Shown: positions 16,281 to 26,984, counted from the first letter of the stretch. The stretch is DNA of 64,000 nt from Blastococcus sp. TF02A-30 (GCF_003319185.1 NZ_QOHJ01000002.1:434001-498000), one strand, 5' to 3'. A program made the numbers and translations. Notes: generated by a model not told the origin, from the letters alone.

Positions 16281-17252
16281 TCAACCCTCGTCGTCGGTGA
16301 CCTGGATGACGACGTTGCCGAGCTTCCGGCCGGACTCCACGTACTCGTAGGCCTCGATGATCCGGTCCAGGGAGTAGCGCCGGTCGATCACCGGCCGGAA
16401 GCGGCCGTCGGCCAGCAGACCGGCGATCCGCCGGATCATCGCCTGGTCGTGCAGCGGGAAGGGGAACCGCACGTGCCGGCCTCGCATCACCGGCCAGAGG
16501 GCCGCCAGGCCGATGTTCTGGGCACCAGGGCCGAGCTCGGAGGACACGTACACGCCCGACGGTGCCAGCAACCGCCGCACCCGTCCGAAGGTGCTCCTGC
16601 CGACTGCGTCCAGCACGGCGTCGTAGCGCTGCCCGTCGTCCGGGACGCCCTCGGCCGGTGCCGTGATCACGCGGTCGGCGCCCAACCCGGCCACGACGTC
16701 GGCGTGCTCTCGGGCGACGGCGGTGACCCGCACGCCACCGGCGGTCAGCAACCGGACCGCAGCCGAGCCGATCCCGCCGGTGGCGCCCAGCACCAGCACG
16801 TCCTGGCCGGCGCGGATCCTCGCAACCCGGGCGAACGCGAGCGCGTAGTGGGCGCCTTCGGTGGCTGCCGCGGCGGTCGTCAGGTCGACGTCGTCCGGCA
16901 CGTGGGCCACGGACCCGTGCTGGGGGACCGTGAGGAACTCCGCGTGCGCGCCGAAGCTCCCCTCGACGTACCCGAACACCCGGTCCCCGGCGGAGAACGC
17001 CGTGACCTCGTTCCCCGCCCGCTCGACCGTCCCGGCGAACTCCGTGCCCAGCACCTGGACCCTCGGGTGGGGCCAACCGAACAGCAGGCGCGTGACGGCG
17101 GGCGTCCCGCCGCGGTACGCGCAGTCGGTGCGGTTCACCGTGGTCGCGTGCACCCGCACGAGCAGCTCACCCGGTCCGGGTTCGGGAGTCGGTACCTCCT
17201 CGATCCGGACCACGTCCGGCGGGCCGTACCGGCTGCGCACCGCTGCTCGCAC
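16281..17252 (-). CDS. Zinc-independent MDR-family NAD(P)-dependent oxidoreductase
   Basis: A 323-residue medium-chain dehydrogenase/reductase of the quinone-oxidoreductase type. The N-terminal GroES-like domain has VHATTVNRTDCAYRGG and GTEFAGTVERAG; the Rossmann fold has VLGATGGIGSAAVRLL; the C-terminus ends GRKLGNVVIQV. The four-Cys structural zinc loop of alcohol dehydrogenases is absent. Substrate unknown (typical relatives reduce quinones or enones). It interrupts the trehalose cluster between treY (40 nt away) and treZ (63 nt away) on the same strand; no trehalose-related role is known for the family. Confidence 0.88.
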   Translation of the reverse strand: MRAAVRSRYGPPDVVRIEEVPTPEPGPGELLVRVHATTVNRTDCAYRGGTPAVTRLLFGWPHPRVQVLGTEFAGTVERAGNEVTAFSAGDRVFGYVEGSFGAHAEFLTVPQHGSVAHVPDDVDLTTAAAATEGAHYALAFARVARIRAGQDVLVLGATGGIGSAAVRLLTAGGVRVTAVAREHADVVAGLGADRVITAPAEGVPDDGQRYDAVLDAVGRSTFGRVRRLLAPSGVYVSSELGPGAQNIGLAALWPVMRGRHVRFPFPLHDQAMIRRIAGLLADGRFRPVIDRRYSLDRIIEAYEYVESGRKLGNVVIQVTDDEG

Positions 17253-17292
17253 CGGGGCAGGCTATCGGCGGCCGCCGGCCACGCCGTCGTCG

Positions 17293-19599
17293 CTACGCGC
17301 GGACGAGCAGGGCGACCGGGAGCTTCGCGAGCAGCGCGTCGACCGGGATGCCGGCGACGTCGGAGACGAAGCGCCCGCCGGTGAGCAGGTCCTGCCACGC
17401 GCCGGTCGGCAGCTGCAGGGCGGTGTCGCCCCAGCCGGTGCCGGCCAGGGTCGCGGGCAGCCGCGTCCCGACGGTCACCGCGCCGCCCCGGTCGAAGGCG
17501 ACGACGTGGTCCGCGGCCTCGCCGCGCACCTCCACCGGCGCGTACCCCTCGAACCACTCCGGGTGGTCGCGGCGGGCGCGCAGCACCCGCGACACGACGA
17601 GCAGCTTGGCGGCGCCCGTCTCGTCGACCGCGGGCACCTCGCCGGCGTCGAGCCGGGCCAGCAGCTCCCGGCGGCGCGCGTAGTCGACCGGACGGCGGTT
17701 GTCCGGGTCGACCAGCGAGAAGTCCCAGAGCTCGGTGCCCTGGTAGACGTCCGGGACGCCGGGCATGGTCAGCTGCAGCAGCTTCTGGGTCAGCGAGTTC
17801 GACCAGCCGAACGCCTCGATCCGCGCCACGAACTTGGTGATCCGGGCCGCCGTCGCCTCGTCGTCGTACGCGGCGTCGACGAGCGCGTGCAGCTGCTCCT
17901 CGAACTCCTGGACCGGGTTGGTCCAGGTGGTCGACGTCCCGGCCTCGCGGGCGGCCTTCTCGACGTAGGCGTGCGCCCGCTCCCGGGAGAGCGGCCAGGC
18001 ACCGACCAGGTTCTGCCAGACCAGGTGGGCCAGCGGGCGGTCGGCCAGCGGGTGCCGGGAGAGCAGGTACCGCACCAGGCTCGCCCACTCGGTCGGCAGC
18101 TCGGCCAGCACCGCCAGCCGGGCGCGCACGTCCTCGCTGCGCTTGGTGTCGTGCGTGGACAGCGTGGTCATGGCCTGCGGCTTGACGGCCAGCCGGTTCT
18201 GCTGGGCGGCGTGGAAGCCGGCCACCGAGGTCCCGAAGTGCGCCGGGTCGCCGCCCACCTCGTTGAGCATCACGAACCGGGCCCACCGGTAGTAGGCGCT
18301 GTCCTCGACGCCCTTGGCCATCACCGGCCCGGACGTCTGCTCGAACCGGGTGGCCAGCTCGGTGCCGGCCTGGCCGAGCAGCGGGTGCAGCGCCTCCACG
18401 GCCGGCACGAGGTCGGGCCGCCGCTCCTTGACCGCGGCCACCGTCTCGTCGAGGTGCCGCCGGCCGTCGGGCAGGTAGCTGCGGTAGACGGGGAAGGACG
18501 CGAGCAGCTCGGCCAGCGCCTCGCGCACCCGGTCGGCCGGCAGACCGGGCAGGTCGCCGACGATCCGCTGCAGCCGGGCGACCTCCGAGCCGAGCATGCC
18601 GTCGGTGACCTCGCGCTTGCAGTCGTGCACCAGCTGCGCGTAGTCGACGGCCTTGCCGGCCAGCTCGGTGTCCAGCGCGGTGAGCGCGGGCTCGCCGGCC
18701 GGGTGGACCAGCACCTGGTCCACCTCGCTGAGCGCGTCGTACCCGGTGGTGCCGGCGGTCGCCCAGCCCTCGGGCAGCTCCTCGCCGGGCTCGAGGATCT
18801 TCTCGACGACGGTCCACCGGCCGCCGGAGGCCTCCGCGAGGCGGTCCAGGTAGCCCTTGGGGTCGGCCAGCCCGTCCGGGTGGTCGATCCGCAGCCCGTC
18901 GACGGCGCCGTCGCGGACCAGCTGCAGCACCAGCCGGTGCGTCGCGTCGAACACCGCCGGGTCCTCGACCCGCAGGCCGGCGAGCGTGTTGATCGCGAAG
19001 AACCGCCGGTAGTTCAGGTCGGAGTCGGCGCGCCGCCAGTCGACCAGCTCGTAGTGCTGGCGGGCGTGCACCTCCTGCGGTGTCCCGTCCCCGGTGCCCG
19101 GCGCGATGGGGAAGCGGTTGTCGTAGTACCGCAGCTCGCCGTCCACCAGTTCGAGCTTCTCGACGTCGTCCGCCGACCCGAGCACCGGGATGCGGACCTT
19201 CCCGCCGCCGAAGTCCCAGTCGACGTCGAAGGCGGCGGCGTGCTCGGAGTCGCGGCCGTGCTGCAGGACGTCCCACCACCAGCGCGCCGCCGACGGGTCG
19301 TCGACGCCCATGTGGTTGGGCACCAGGTCCAGCACCAGGCCGAGGCCGTGCTCGTGCAGCGCGGCGACGAACCGGTCGAGACCCTCCTCGCCGCCGCGCG
19401 CCTCGTCGATGTGCCCGTGGTCGACGGTGTCGTAGCCGTGCGTGCTGCCCTCGGCCGAGCGCAGCAGGGGGGAGGAGTAGGCGTGGCTCACCCCGAGGTC
19501 GGCGAGGTAGCCGGCCACCTCGGCGGCGTCCTGGAGCGGGAAGCCGGCGTGCACCTGGAGGCGGTAGGTGGCCGACGGCACCGCCCGCGGCTCGGTCAC
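17293..19599 (-). CDS. treY: Malto-oligosyltrehalose synthase
   Basis: A 768-residue GH13 enzyme that converts the terminal alpha-1,4 bond of maltodextrins to the alpha-1,1 bond of trehalose. Seen are ATYRLQVHAGFPLQDA at the N-terminus, LVLDLVPNHMG (region I), GLRIDHPDGLADP (nucleophile region), VVEKILEPGE (acid region) and the TTLSTHDTKRSEDVR segment typical of TreY. GTG 19599 overlaps the treX stop (GTGA), so start choice is well fixed. Acts in the cytoplasm between TreX and TreZ. Confidence 0.96.
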   Translation of the reverse strand: MTEPRAVPSATYRLQVHAGFPLQDAAEVAGYLADLGVSHAYSSPLLRSAEGSTHGYDTVDHGHIDEARGGEEGLDRFVAALHEHGLGLVLDLVPNHMGVDDPSAARWWWDVLQHGRDSEHAAAFDVDWDFGGGKVRIPVLGSADDVEKLELVDGELRYYDNRFPIAPGTGDGTPQEVHARQHYELVDWRRADSDLNYRRFFAINTLAGLRVEDPAVFDATHRLVLQLVRDGAVDGLRIDHPDGLADPKGYLDRLAEASGGRWTVVEKILEPGEELPEGWATAGTTGYDALSEVDQVLVHPAGEPALTALDTELAGKAVDYAQLVHDCKREVTDGMLGSEVARLQRIVGDLPGLPADRVREALAELLASFPVYRSYLPDGRRHLDETVAAVKERRPDLVPAVEALHPLLGQAGTELATRFEQTSGPVMAKGVEDSAYYRWARFVMLNEVGGDPAHFGTSVAGFHAAQQNRLAVKPQAMTTLSTHDTKRSEDVRARLAVLAELPTEWASLVRYLLSRHPLADRPLAHLVWQNLVGAWPLSRERAHAYVEKAAREAGTSTTWTNPVQEFEEQLHALVDAAYDDEATAARITKFVARIEAFGWSNSLTQKLLQLTMPGVPDVYQGTELWDFSLVDPDNRRPVDYARRRELLARLDAGEVPAVDETGAAKLLVVSRVLRARRDHPEWFEGYAPVEVRGEAADHVVAFDRGGAVTVGTRLPATLAGTGWGDTALQLPTGAWQDLLTGGRFVSDVAGIPVDALLAKLPVALLVRA

Positions 19600-21707
19600 T
19601 GGGCGGGGCCCGTCAGCACGACGATCGAGCGGCCCTGGACGGTGACCGTCTCGCCCGGCTTCAGCTCGACCGGCTCGACCTCGTGCATCTCCGCGGTGTC
19701 GAGGACCGGCGTCCACGCCTGGCAGTAGTCGGAGCTGGGCAGGGTGAACTCGATCGGCTCGTGCGAGGCGTTGTAGGCCAGGTAGAAGTGGTCGTCCTGG
19801 ACGTACTCGCCGCGCTCGTCCATCTCGCGGATGCCGACCCCGTTGAGGTAGACGGCTAGCGACTTGGCGTAGCCGACGTCCCAGTCGTCGTCGCCCATCT
19901 GCTCGCCCTCGGGCGTCAGCCAGTCGATGTCGGGCACCGGCTCGCCCAGCCCGCGGCGGACCGGCCGGCCGTGGAAGAAGCGGCGACGGCGGAACGTCGG
20001 GTGGTCGGTCCGGAGCTTGGTCACCTTCTTGGTGAACTCGAGCAGCCCCTCGTCGACGTTCTCCCAGTCGATCCAGGTCAGCTCGGAGTCCTGGCAGTAG
20101 CCGTTGTTGTTGCCGCCCTGCGACCGGCCGAGCTCGTCGCCGTGCAGCAGCATCGGCACGCCCTGGCTGAGCATCATCGTGGCGATGAAGTTGCGCCGCT
20201 GCTGGGCGCGCAGCTGCAGGATCTCCGGGTCGTCGGTCGCGCCCTCGACCCCGCAGTTCCAGCTCCGGTTGTGGCTCTCGCCGTCGTTGTTGCCCTCGCC
20301 GTTGGCCTCGTTGTGCTTCTCGTTGTAGGAGACGAGGTCGTTGAGCGTGAAGCCGTCGTGCGCGGTGACGAAGTTGATGCTGGCCACCGGGCGCCGTCCC
20401 GAGTGCTGGTACAGGTCGGCCGAGCCGGTGATCCGGCTGGCGAACTCGCCGACGGTCGCGTCCTCGCCGCGCCAGAAGTCGCGGACGGTGTCGCGGTACT
20501 TGCCGTTCCACTCCGTCCACAGCGCCGGGAAGTTGCCGACCTGGTAGCCGCCCTCGCCGACGTCCCACGGCTCGGCGATGAGCTTGACCTGGCTGACGAC
20601 CGGGTCCTGGTGCACCAGGTCGAAGAAGGTGGCCAGCCGGTCCACGGCGTGCAGCTCGCGGGCCAGAGCCGAGGCGAGGTCGAAGCGGAAGCCGTCGACG
20701 TGCATCTCGGTGACCCAGTACCGCAGCGAGTCCATGATCAGCTGCAGCGACTGCGGCGTCCGGACGTTGAGCGTGTTCCCGGTGCCGGTGTAGTCCATGT
20801 AGAACTGCTCGTCGCCCTCGACGAGCTTGTAGTACGTGCGGTTGTCGATGCCGCGGAACGACAGCGTCGGGCCCATGTGGTTGCCCTCGGCCGTGTGGTT
20901 GTAGACGACGTCGAGGATGACCTCGATGCCGGCCTCGTGCAGGGCCCGCACCATGCCCTTGAACTCCTGCACCTGCTGGCCCGACGTCGTGTTCGACGCG
21001 TACTCGTTGTGCGGCGCGAAGAAGCCGATCGTGTTGTAGCCCCAGTAGTTGCGCAGGCCCTTCTGCTGCAGGGTGTCGTCCTGCACGAACTGGTGCACCG
21101 GGAGCAGCTCGATCGCGGTGATCCCCAGCTCGGTCAGGTGCTCGATCGTGGCCGGGTGGGCGACGCCGGCGTAGGTGCCGCGCAGCTCCTCGGGGATCCG
21201 CGGGTTGGTCATCGTCAGACCCTTGACGTGGGCCTCGTAGATGACGGTCTTGTTGTAGGGGGTCTTCGGCGGGCGGTCGACGCCCCAGTCGAAGAACGGG
21301 TTGACGACGACGGACTTCGGCATGTGCGCCGCGGAGTCGTCGTCGTTGCGCTCCTTGGTCTCGAAGTCGTAGCCGAACACCGACTGGTCCCAGTCGATCT
21401 GGCCGTCGATGGCCTTGGCGTACGGGTCGAGCAGCAGCTTGTTCGGGTTGCAGCGCAGCCCTTGCGACGGGTCGTGCGGTCCGTGCACGCGGAACCCGTA
21501 CTTCTGCCCCGGGTGGATGCCGGGCAGGAATGCGTGCCAGACGTAACCGTCCATCTCGGGCAGCCGGATGCGTTCCTCGTTGCCCTCGTCGTCGAAGAGG
21601 CACAGCTCGACCTTCTCGGCGACCTCGCTGAAGATCGCGAAGTTCGTGCCGGTGCCGTCGTACGTGGCCCCGAGGGGGTAGGCGCTGCCGGGCCATACCT
21701 GCGTCAT
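19596..21707 (-). CDS. glgX: Glycogen debranching enzyme TreX/GlgX
   Basis: A 703-residue isoamylase-type GH13 enzyme that trims alpha-1,6 branches of glycogen to feed TreY/TreZ. An N-terminal CBM48 domain (PLGATYDGTGTNFAIFSE) precedes the barrel: VILDVVYNHTAEGN (region I), GFRFDLASALAR (nucleophile Asp), KLIAEPWDVGEGGYQVG (acid Glu), and FVTAHDGFTLNDLVSYNEKHN. The RNYWGYN block is typical of GlgX/TreX. ATG 21707 follows AGGAGGAAG. First gene of the trehalose cluster and coupled to treY. It has an unusually long, structured 5' region shared with divergent uvrB. Confidence 0.95.
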   Translation of the reverse strand: MTQVWPGSAYPLGATYDGTGTNFAIFSEVAEKVELCLFDDEGNEERIRLPEMDGYVWHAFLPGIHPGQKYGFRVHGPHDPSQGLRCNPNKLLLDPYAKAIDGQIDWDQSVFGYDFETKERNDDDSAAHMPKSVVVNPFFDWGVDRPPKTPYNKTVIYEAHVKGLTMTNPRIPEELRGTYAGVAHPATIEHLTELGITAIELLPVHQFVQDDTLQQKGLRNYWGYNTIGFFAPHNEYASNTTSGQQVQEFKGMVRALHEAGIEVILDVVYNHTAEGNHMGPTLSFRGIDNRTYYKLVEGDEQFYMDYTGTGNTLNVRTPQSLQLIMDSLRYWVTEMHVDGFRFDLASALARELHAVDRLATFFDLVHQDPVVSQVKLIAEPWDVGEGGYQVGNFPALWTEWNGKYRDTVRDFWRGEDATVGEFASRITGSADLYQHSGRRPVASINFVTAHDGFTLNDLVSYNEKHNEANGEGNNDGESHNRSWNCGVEGATDDPEILQLRAQQRRNFIATMMLSQGVPMLLHGDELGRSQGGNNNGYCQDSELTWIDWENVDEGLLEFTKKVTKLRTDHPTFRRRRFFHGRPVRRGLGEPVPDIDWLTPEGEQMGDDDWDVGYAKSLAVYLNGVGIREMDERGEYVQDDHFYLAYNASHEPIEFTLPSSDYCQAWTPVLDTAEMHEVEPVELKPGETVTVQGRSIVVLTGPAQ

Positions 21708-21851
21708 CGTGCGGGCTTCCTCCTGCTGTGGCTGCCCCCGGACATGGGGGCAGGGCCTCCTCCCACGATCTTCGTGGACGGCGGCTTGTCGGGGCGACCG
21801 TCGACGGGTGCCCGGGCGGAGGGCTCCGCACACCTGATCCGGGCGTGAGAT

Positions 21852-22031
21852 GCAGCGCTGCGCAGCAGGCGGTGCGACGACGCCTCCCGCGGCCGGGCCG
21901 CGGGAGGCGTCGTGCGCAGGTCCGGCCGGGACGCCGCAGCGTCCCGGCCGCCGGGGCGGGCACCTGCGCGGCGCCCGGGCCCTGGCCGGGGAGCACGCGC
22001 AGCGGGGTCCGACCTCGCCCGGGATCCCGGG
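21852..22031. repeat. Cluster of strong palindromes/hairpins between treX and uvrB
   Basis: Four inverted repeats lie within 180 bp of the 446-bp divergent gap. They are GCAGCGCTGC (21852-21861), a 16-bp perfect stem with 5-nt loop (21877-21913), an 11-bp stem GGCCGGGACGC with loop CGCA (21924-21949), and the 14-bp palindrome CCCGGGATCCCGGG (22018-22031). None is followed by a T-run, and both flanking genes read away, so simple terminators are not expected. Possible roles are a structured treX leader RNA (minus strand), a small RNA, or protein binding. No coding region is supported here. Confidence 0.55.
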
Positions 22032-22155
22032 TGGCGCTGGTCCCCGATGGTGACCGCTCCTGCGACGGAGCACGCTAGGGGGAGCGCCGGGGGCAGGACA
22101 AGTACCTCCGCGCACCCCGGCGGCCACGCAGTCCCAGCACGCGCAGCCACCCGTT

Positions 22156-22178
22156 CTGTCACAGGTGCGTCGTACCTT
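22156..22178 (+). promoter_or_regulatory. PafBC/RecA-NDp-like DNA-damage promoter of uvrB
   Basis: CTGTCACAG (22156-22164), 8 nt, then TACCTT (22173-22178) follows the actinobacterial LexA-independent damage promoter TTGTCRGTG-N8-TANNNT with a full TGTCR core and exact spacing. The GTG of uvrB lies 7 nt after the -10, predicting a leaderless mRNA. Confidence 0.62.
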
Positions 22179-22185
22179 CGTCTCC

Positions 22186-24303
<2,118 letters not shown>

Positions 24304-24335
24304 CGGCGGCGTCCCGTCCTGGACGGTGTGCGTCC

Positions 24336-24365
24336 GCGGCGTCTTCCGACCATGGAAGGCGCCGC
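24336..24365 (+). terminator. Hairpin downstream of uvrB
   Basis: A 12-bp stem (GCGGCGTCTTCC / GGAAGGCGCCGC, one T-G wobble) with loop GACCAT, 32 nt after the uvrB stop. No T-run follows, as is common for intrinsic terminators in high-GC actinobacteria. Confidence 0.5.
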
Positions 24366-24511
24366 AGTCGCACATCGCCGCATGGAACGCTCACCGGCCG
24401 ACCGGCCCCGACGTTCTGGGGACTCCGGGAACTCGGCGGGCGGCCGGTGCGTTGCACCCCCTGAACCACACGGGACGTGCGGCCATGACGGCATGCGCGT
24501 CCCCGGTTCGT

Positions 24512-24604
24512 GGAGGGGAGTATCCCGCCGCGACCGCGTCGTCAGTACGGGATCCCGTGATCCCCGGCCGGTCGGCCGCCCTCAGGGCGGTGGGAGAGAC
24601 CTCC
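24512..24604 (+). ncRNA. yybP-ykoY manganese riboswitch (aptamer)
   Basis: Leader of a TerC-family gene with the conserved yybP-ykoY features in order. GGAGGGGAGTA starts the aptamer; short helix CGAC/GTCG follows, then CGTCAGTAC, helix ACGG/CCGT, helices GGCC/GGCC and GCCC/GGGC, and the closing GAGACCTCC. The outer stem P1 pairs GGAGG (24512-24516) with CCTCC (24600-24604). The class senses Mn2+ and controls TerC/MntP/Alx-type exporters, matching the gene downstream. Confidence 0.8.
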
Positions 24605-24633
24605 GGTTGCTGACGTCTGCCAGTTCCGGAGGT
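24599..24633 (+). promoter_or_regulatory. Riboswitch expression platform: ribosome-site sequestering hairpin
   Basis: ACCTCCGG (24599-24606), which contains the 3' strand of aptamer P1, is perfectly complementary to CCGGAGGT (24626-24633), the ribosome-binding site 7 nt before the TTG start at 24641. Formation of P1 (Mn2+ bound) and pairing to the ribosome site are mutually exclusive, predicting translation ON with Mn2+. Confidence 0.68.
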
Positions 24634-24640
24634 TCCTACG

Positions 24641-25756
24641 TTGGACGTGCCCTTCTGGGTGTGGGCTGTCACGGTCGGGTTGATCGTGGGCATGCTCGTC
24701 TTCGACTTCGTCGGCCACGTGCGCACGCCGCACGCCCCGACGCTGCGTGAATCGGCGATCTGGTCGGCGGTCTACGTCGGCATCGCCCTGGTCTTCGGCG
24801 TCCTGGTCCTGTGGGGCTGGGGTGCCGGATACGCCGGCGAGTACTTCGCCGGTTACATCACCGAGAAGAGCCTCTCGGTCGACAACCTGTTCGTCTTCGT
24901 GCTGATCATGGCCAGCTTCGGCGTGCCACGGGAGCTGCAGCAGAAGGTGCTGCTGTTCGGCATCACGTTCGCGCTGCTGCTGCGGACCGTGTTCATCCTC
25001 GTCGGCGCCGCGGCCATCGAGAACTTCAGCTGGGTCTTCTACCTGTTCGGCGCGATCCTGATCTGGACCGCCTGGGTGCAGGCGCGCAGCGGCGGCCACG
25101 ACGACGAGAACTTCGAGGAGAACGCCGTCCTCCGGTTCGCCCGGCGGGTGCTGCCGACGACGGAGCAGTACGAGGGCGACCGGATGACCGTCCGGATCGA
25201 CGGCAAGCGCTTCATCACCCCGCTGGCGATCGCGCTGCTGGCCATCGGCACCGCCGACGTCATCTTCGCCGTCGACTCGATCCCGGCGATCTTCGGCCTG
25301 ACCCAGGAGACCTACCTGGTCTTCACCGCGAACGCCTTCTCCCTCCTGGGCCTGCGGCAGCTGTTCTTCCTCATCGACGGCCTGCTGGACCGGCTGGTCT
25401 ACCTCTCCTACGGCCTGGCGGTCATCCTCGGCTTCATCGGCGCCAAGCTGGTCATCCACGCGCTGCACACCAACGAGCTGCCGTTCATCAACGGCGGTGA
25501 GCACGTGACGGTGGTCCCGGAGATCCCGACCTGGCTGTCGCTGTCGGTCATCCTGGTGACCCTGGTCGTGACCACGGTGGCGAGCCTGGCCAAGAGCAAG
25601 CGGGACCGCGCCGAGCACGCCGCGACCCACGTCGTCGCCCCGGACGCGCCGCTGGCCCCGGGCGTCCCGGACGCCCCGCAGGCGGGGGAGGTGGCCGACG
25701 CCGTCGGCCCCACCGACGCGGAGCGCGGAACGGACGCGCCCGCTCCCCGGCACTAG
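24641..25756 (+). CDS. TerC-family membrane protein, riboswitch-controlled (probable Mn2+ exporter)
   Basis: A 371-residue TerC/Alx-family protein with about nine membrane helices. The two conserved acidic helix motifs are present: SLSVDNLFVFVLIM (about 77-90) and FAVDSIPAIFGLTQE (about 208-222). A Pro/Ala-rich cytoplasmic tail of about 50 residues follows the last helix. TTG 24641 is the start, supported by GGAGG and by the riboswitch design. TerC/Alx proteins with this leader export manganese, which the RNA supports. It is followed by a 14-bp terminator hairpin, separating it from a second TerC gene. Confidence 0.92.
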   Translation: MDVPFWVWAVTVGLIVGMLVFDFVGHVRTPHAPTLRESAIWSAVYVGIALVFGVLVLWGWGAGYAGEYFAGYITEKSLSVDNLFVFVLIMASFGVPRELQQKVLLFGITFALLLRTVFILVGAAAIENFSWVFYLFGAILIWTAWVQARSGGHDDENFEENAVLRFARRVLPTTEQYEGDRMTVRIDGKRFITPLAIALLAIGTADVIFAVDSIPAIFGLTQETYLVFTANAFSLLGLRQLFFLIDGLLDRLVYLSYGLAVILGFIGAKLVIHALHTNELPFINGGEHVTVVPEIPTWLSLSVILVTLVVTTVASLAKSKRDRAEHAATHVVAPDAPLAPGVPDAPQAGEVADAVGPTDAERGTDAPAPRH

Positions 25757-25766
25757 ACCGCCGGCT

Positions 25767-25797
25767 CCGGTGGGGACGGCGTGGCCGTCCCCACCGG
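25767..25797 (+). terminator. Intrinsic terminator after first TerC gene
   Basis: A perfect 14-bp stem (CCGGTGGGGACGGC / GCCGTCCCCACCGG) with a 3-nt loop, starting 11 nt after the stop codon. It separates the riboswitch-controlled gene from its leaderless paralog. Confidence 0.7.
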
Positions 25798-25843
25798 GGA
25801 TCCGCCGCCCGTCCGCCACCACGCCGGGTGGCGGGGCGCCCCG

Positions 25844-25849
25844 TAGAGT
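25844..25849 (+). promoter_or_regulatory. -10 box of leaderless promoter, second TerC gene
   Basis: TAGAGT ends 8 nt before GTG 25858. With no ribosome site upstream of the GTG this fits the TANNNT spacing of actinobacterial leaderless mRNAs. Confidence 0.5.
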
Positions 25850-25857
25850 GAGCGCCC

Positions 25858-26952
25858 GTGGAGCTCCCCGTCTGGTTCGAGGTCGCGACGTTCGTGGGGC
25901 TCACGGTCCTGCTGCTCGCGGACCTGGCCATCGTCGCCCGTCGCCCGCACGAGCCCTCCATCAAGGAGGCCAGCCTGTGGGTGAGCTTCTACGTGGGGCT
26001 GGCCCTGGTCTTCGGCCTGCTGATGCTGGCGTTCACCAACGGCACGTACGCCACGGAGTTCTACGCCGGCTGGCTGACCGAGTACTCGCTCTCGGTCGAC
26101 AACCTGTTCGTGTTCGTGATCATCATGGCCCGCTTCGGGGTGCCGCGGAAGTTCCAGCAGGAAGCGCTGATGATCGGCATCATCATCGCGCTGGTCCTGC
26201 GCGGGATCTTCATCCTGCTGGGCGCGGTGGTCATCGAGCGCTTCGTCTGGGTCTTCTACGTCTTCGGCGCCTTCCTCATCTACACGGCGATCAACCTGGT
26301 CCGGCACCGCGGCGAGGACGAGGAGTACGAGGAGAACGCCTTCATCCGGCGCATGCGCAAGGTCCTGCCGATCACGAAGGACTTCCACGGCGCCAAGATC
26401 CGGGTGACCGAGGGCGGCCGGAAGATGTGGACGCCGATGATCGTGGTCATCCTGGCGCTCGGCACCACCGACCTGATCTTCGCGCTGGACAGCATCCCGG
26501 CGATCTTCGGCCTGACCCGCGAGCCGTTCATCGTCTTCACCGCGAACGTCTTCGCCCTGATGGGGCTGCGCCAGCTGTACTTCCTGCTCGGCGGCCTGCT
26601 GCAGCGGCTGGTGTACCTGTCGCTGGGTTTGGCCGTGATCCTCGCCTTCATCGGCGTGAAGCTCATCCTCGAGGCGGTGCACGAGAACCAGCTGCCCTTC
26701 GCCGGGCACCGGGAGCCGCTGGAGAGCGTGCCGGAGATCCCGATCTGGCTGTCGCTCACGATCATCCTGGGCGTCCTCGTGCTCGCGACCGTCGCCAGCC
26801 TGCTCAAGACCCGCGGGCAGCTGGCCTCCCCGGGTGCGCCCTCGGTCGACCGGGAGACGGCGGAGTCCGTGCCGACCGGTGGCCCCGAGGCCGCCGCGGC
26901 CGCCGAGAGCCGGATCGCCGAGGAGTCGAGCGAGGGGCGCGCCGGGCGCTGA
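25858..26952 (+). CDS. TerC-family membrane protein, second paralog
   Basis: A 364-residue paralog of the preceding gene with the same helix plan and motifs SLSVDNLFVFVIIM (about 78-91) and FALDSIPAIFGLTRE (about 206-220), and a Ser/Glu/Ala-rich tail. Between helices it carries an acidic loop HRGEDEEYEENAF like its neighbour. The GTG start appears leaderless, with no riboswitch. The pair probably differs in expression: Mn-induced versus constitutive. The transported ion is not known; tellurite resistance is the historic family name only. Confidence 0.9.
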   Translation: MELPVWFEVATFVGLTVLLLADLAIVARRPHEPSIKEASLWVSFYVGLALVFGLLMLAFTNGTYATEFYAGWLTEYSLSVDNLFVFVIIMARFGVPRKFQQEALMIGIIIALVLRGIFILLGAVVIERFVWVFYVFGAFLIYTAINLVRHRGEDEEYEENAFIRRMRKVLPITKDFHGAKIRVTEGGRKMWTPMIVVILALGTTDLIFALDSIPAIFGLTREPFIVFTANVFALMGLRQLYFLLGGLLQRLVYLSLGLAVILAFIGVKLILEAVHENQLPFAGHREPLESVPEIPIWLSLTIILGVLVLATVASLLKTRGQLASPGAPSVDRETAESVPTGGPEAAAAAESRIAEESSEGRAGR

Positions 26953-26978
26953 CCGCCGGCCCTCCGGAACCGCTCGGC

Positions 26979-26984
26979 TAGCGT
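26979..26984 (+). promoter_or_regulatory. -10 box of leaderless promoter, S9 peptidase gene
   Basis: TAGCGT, 7 nt before ATG 26992, with no ribosome-binding sequence between; predicted leaderless transcript. Confidence 0.5.

Noticed and set aside
13705-17076. Single 1123-codon minus-strand frame
   Set aside because: Only its last 252 codons (from ATG 14463) are a real gene; the rest is an out-of-phase reading of treZ and the oxidoreductase.
21704-22162. 152-codon minus-strand frame upstream of treX
   Set aside because: Low-complexity Ala/Arg/Pro composition and it runs through the palindromes; no ribosome site or motif.
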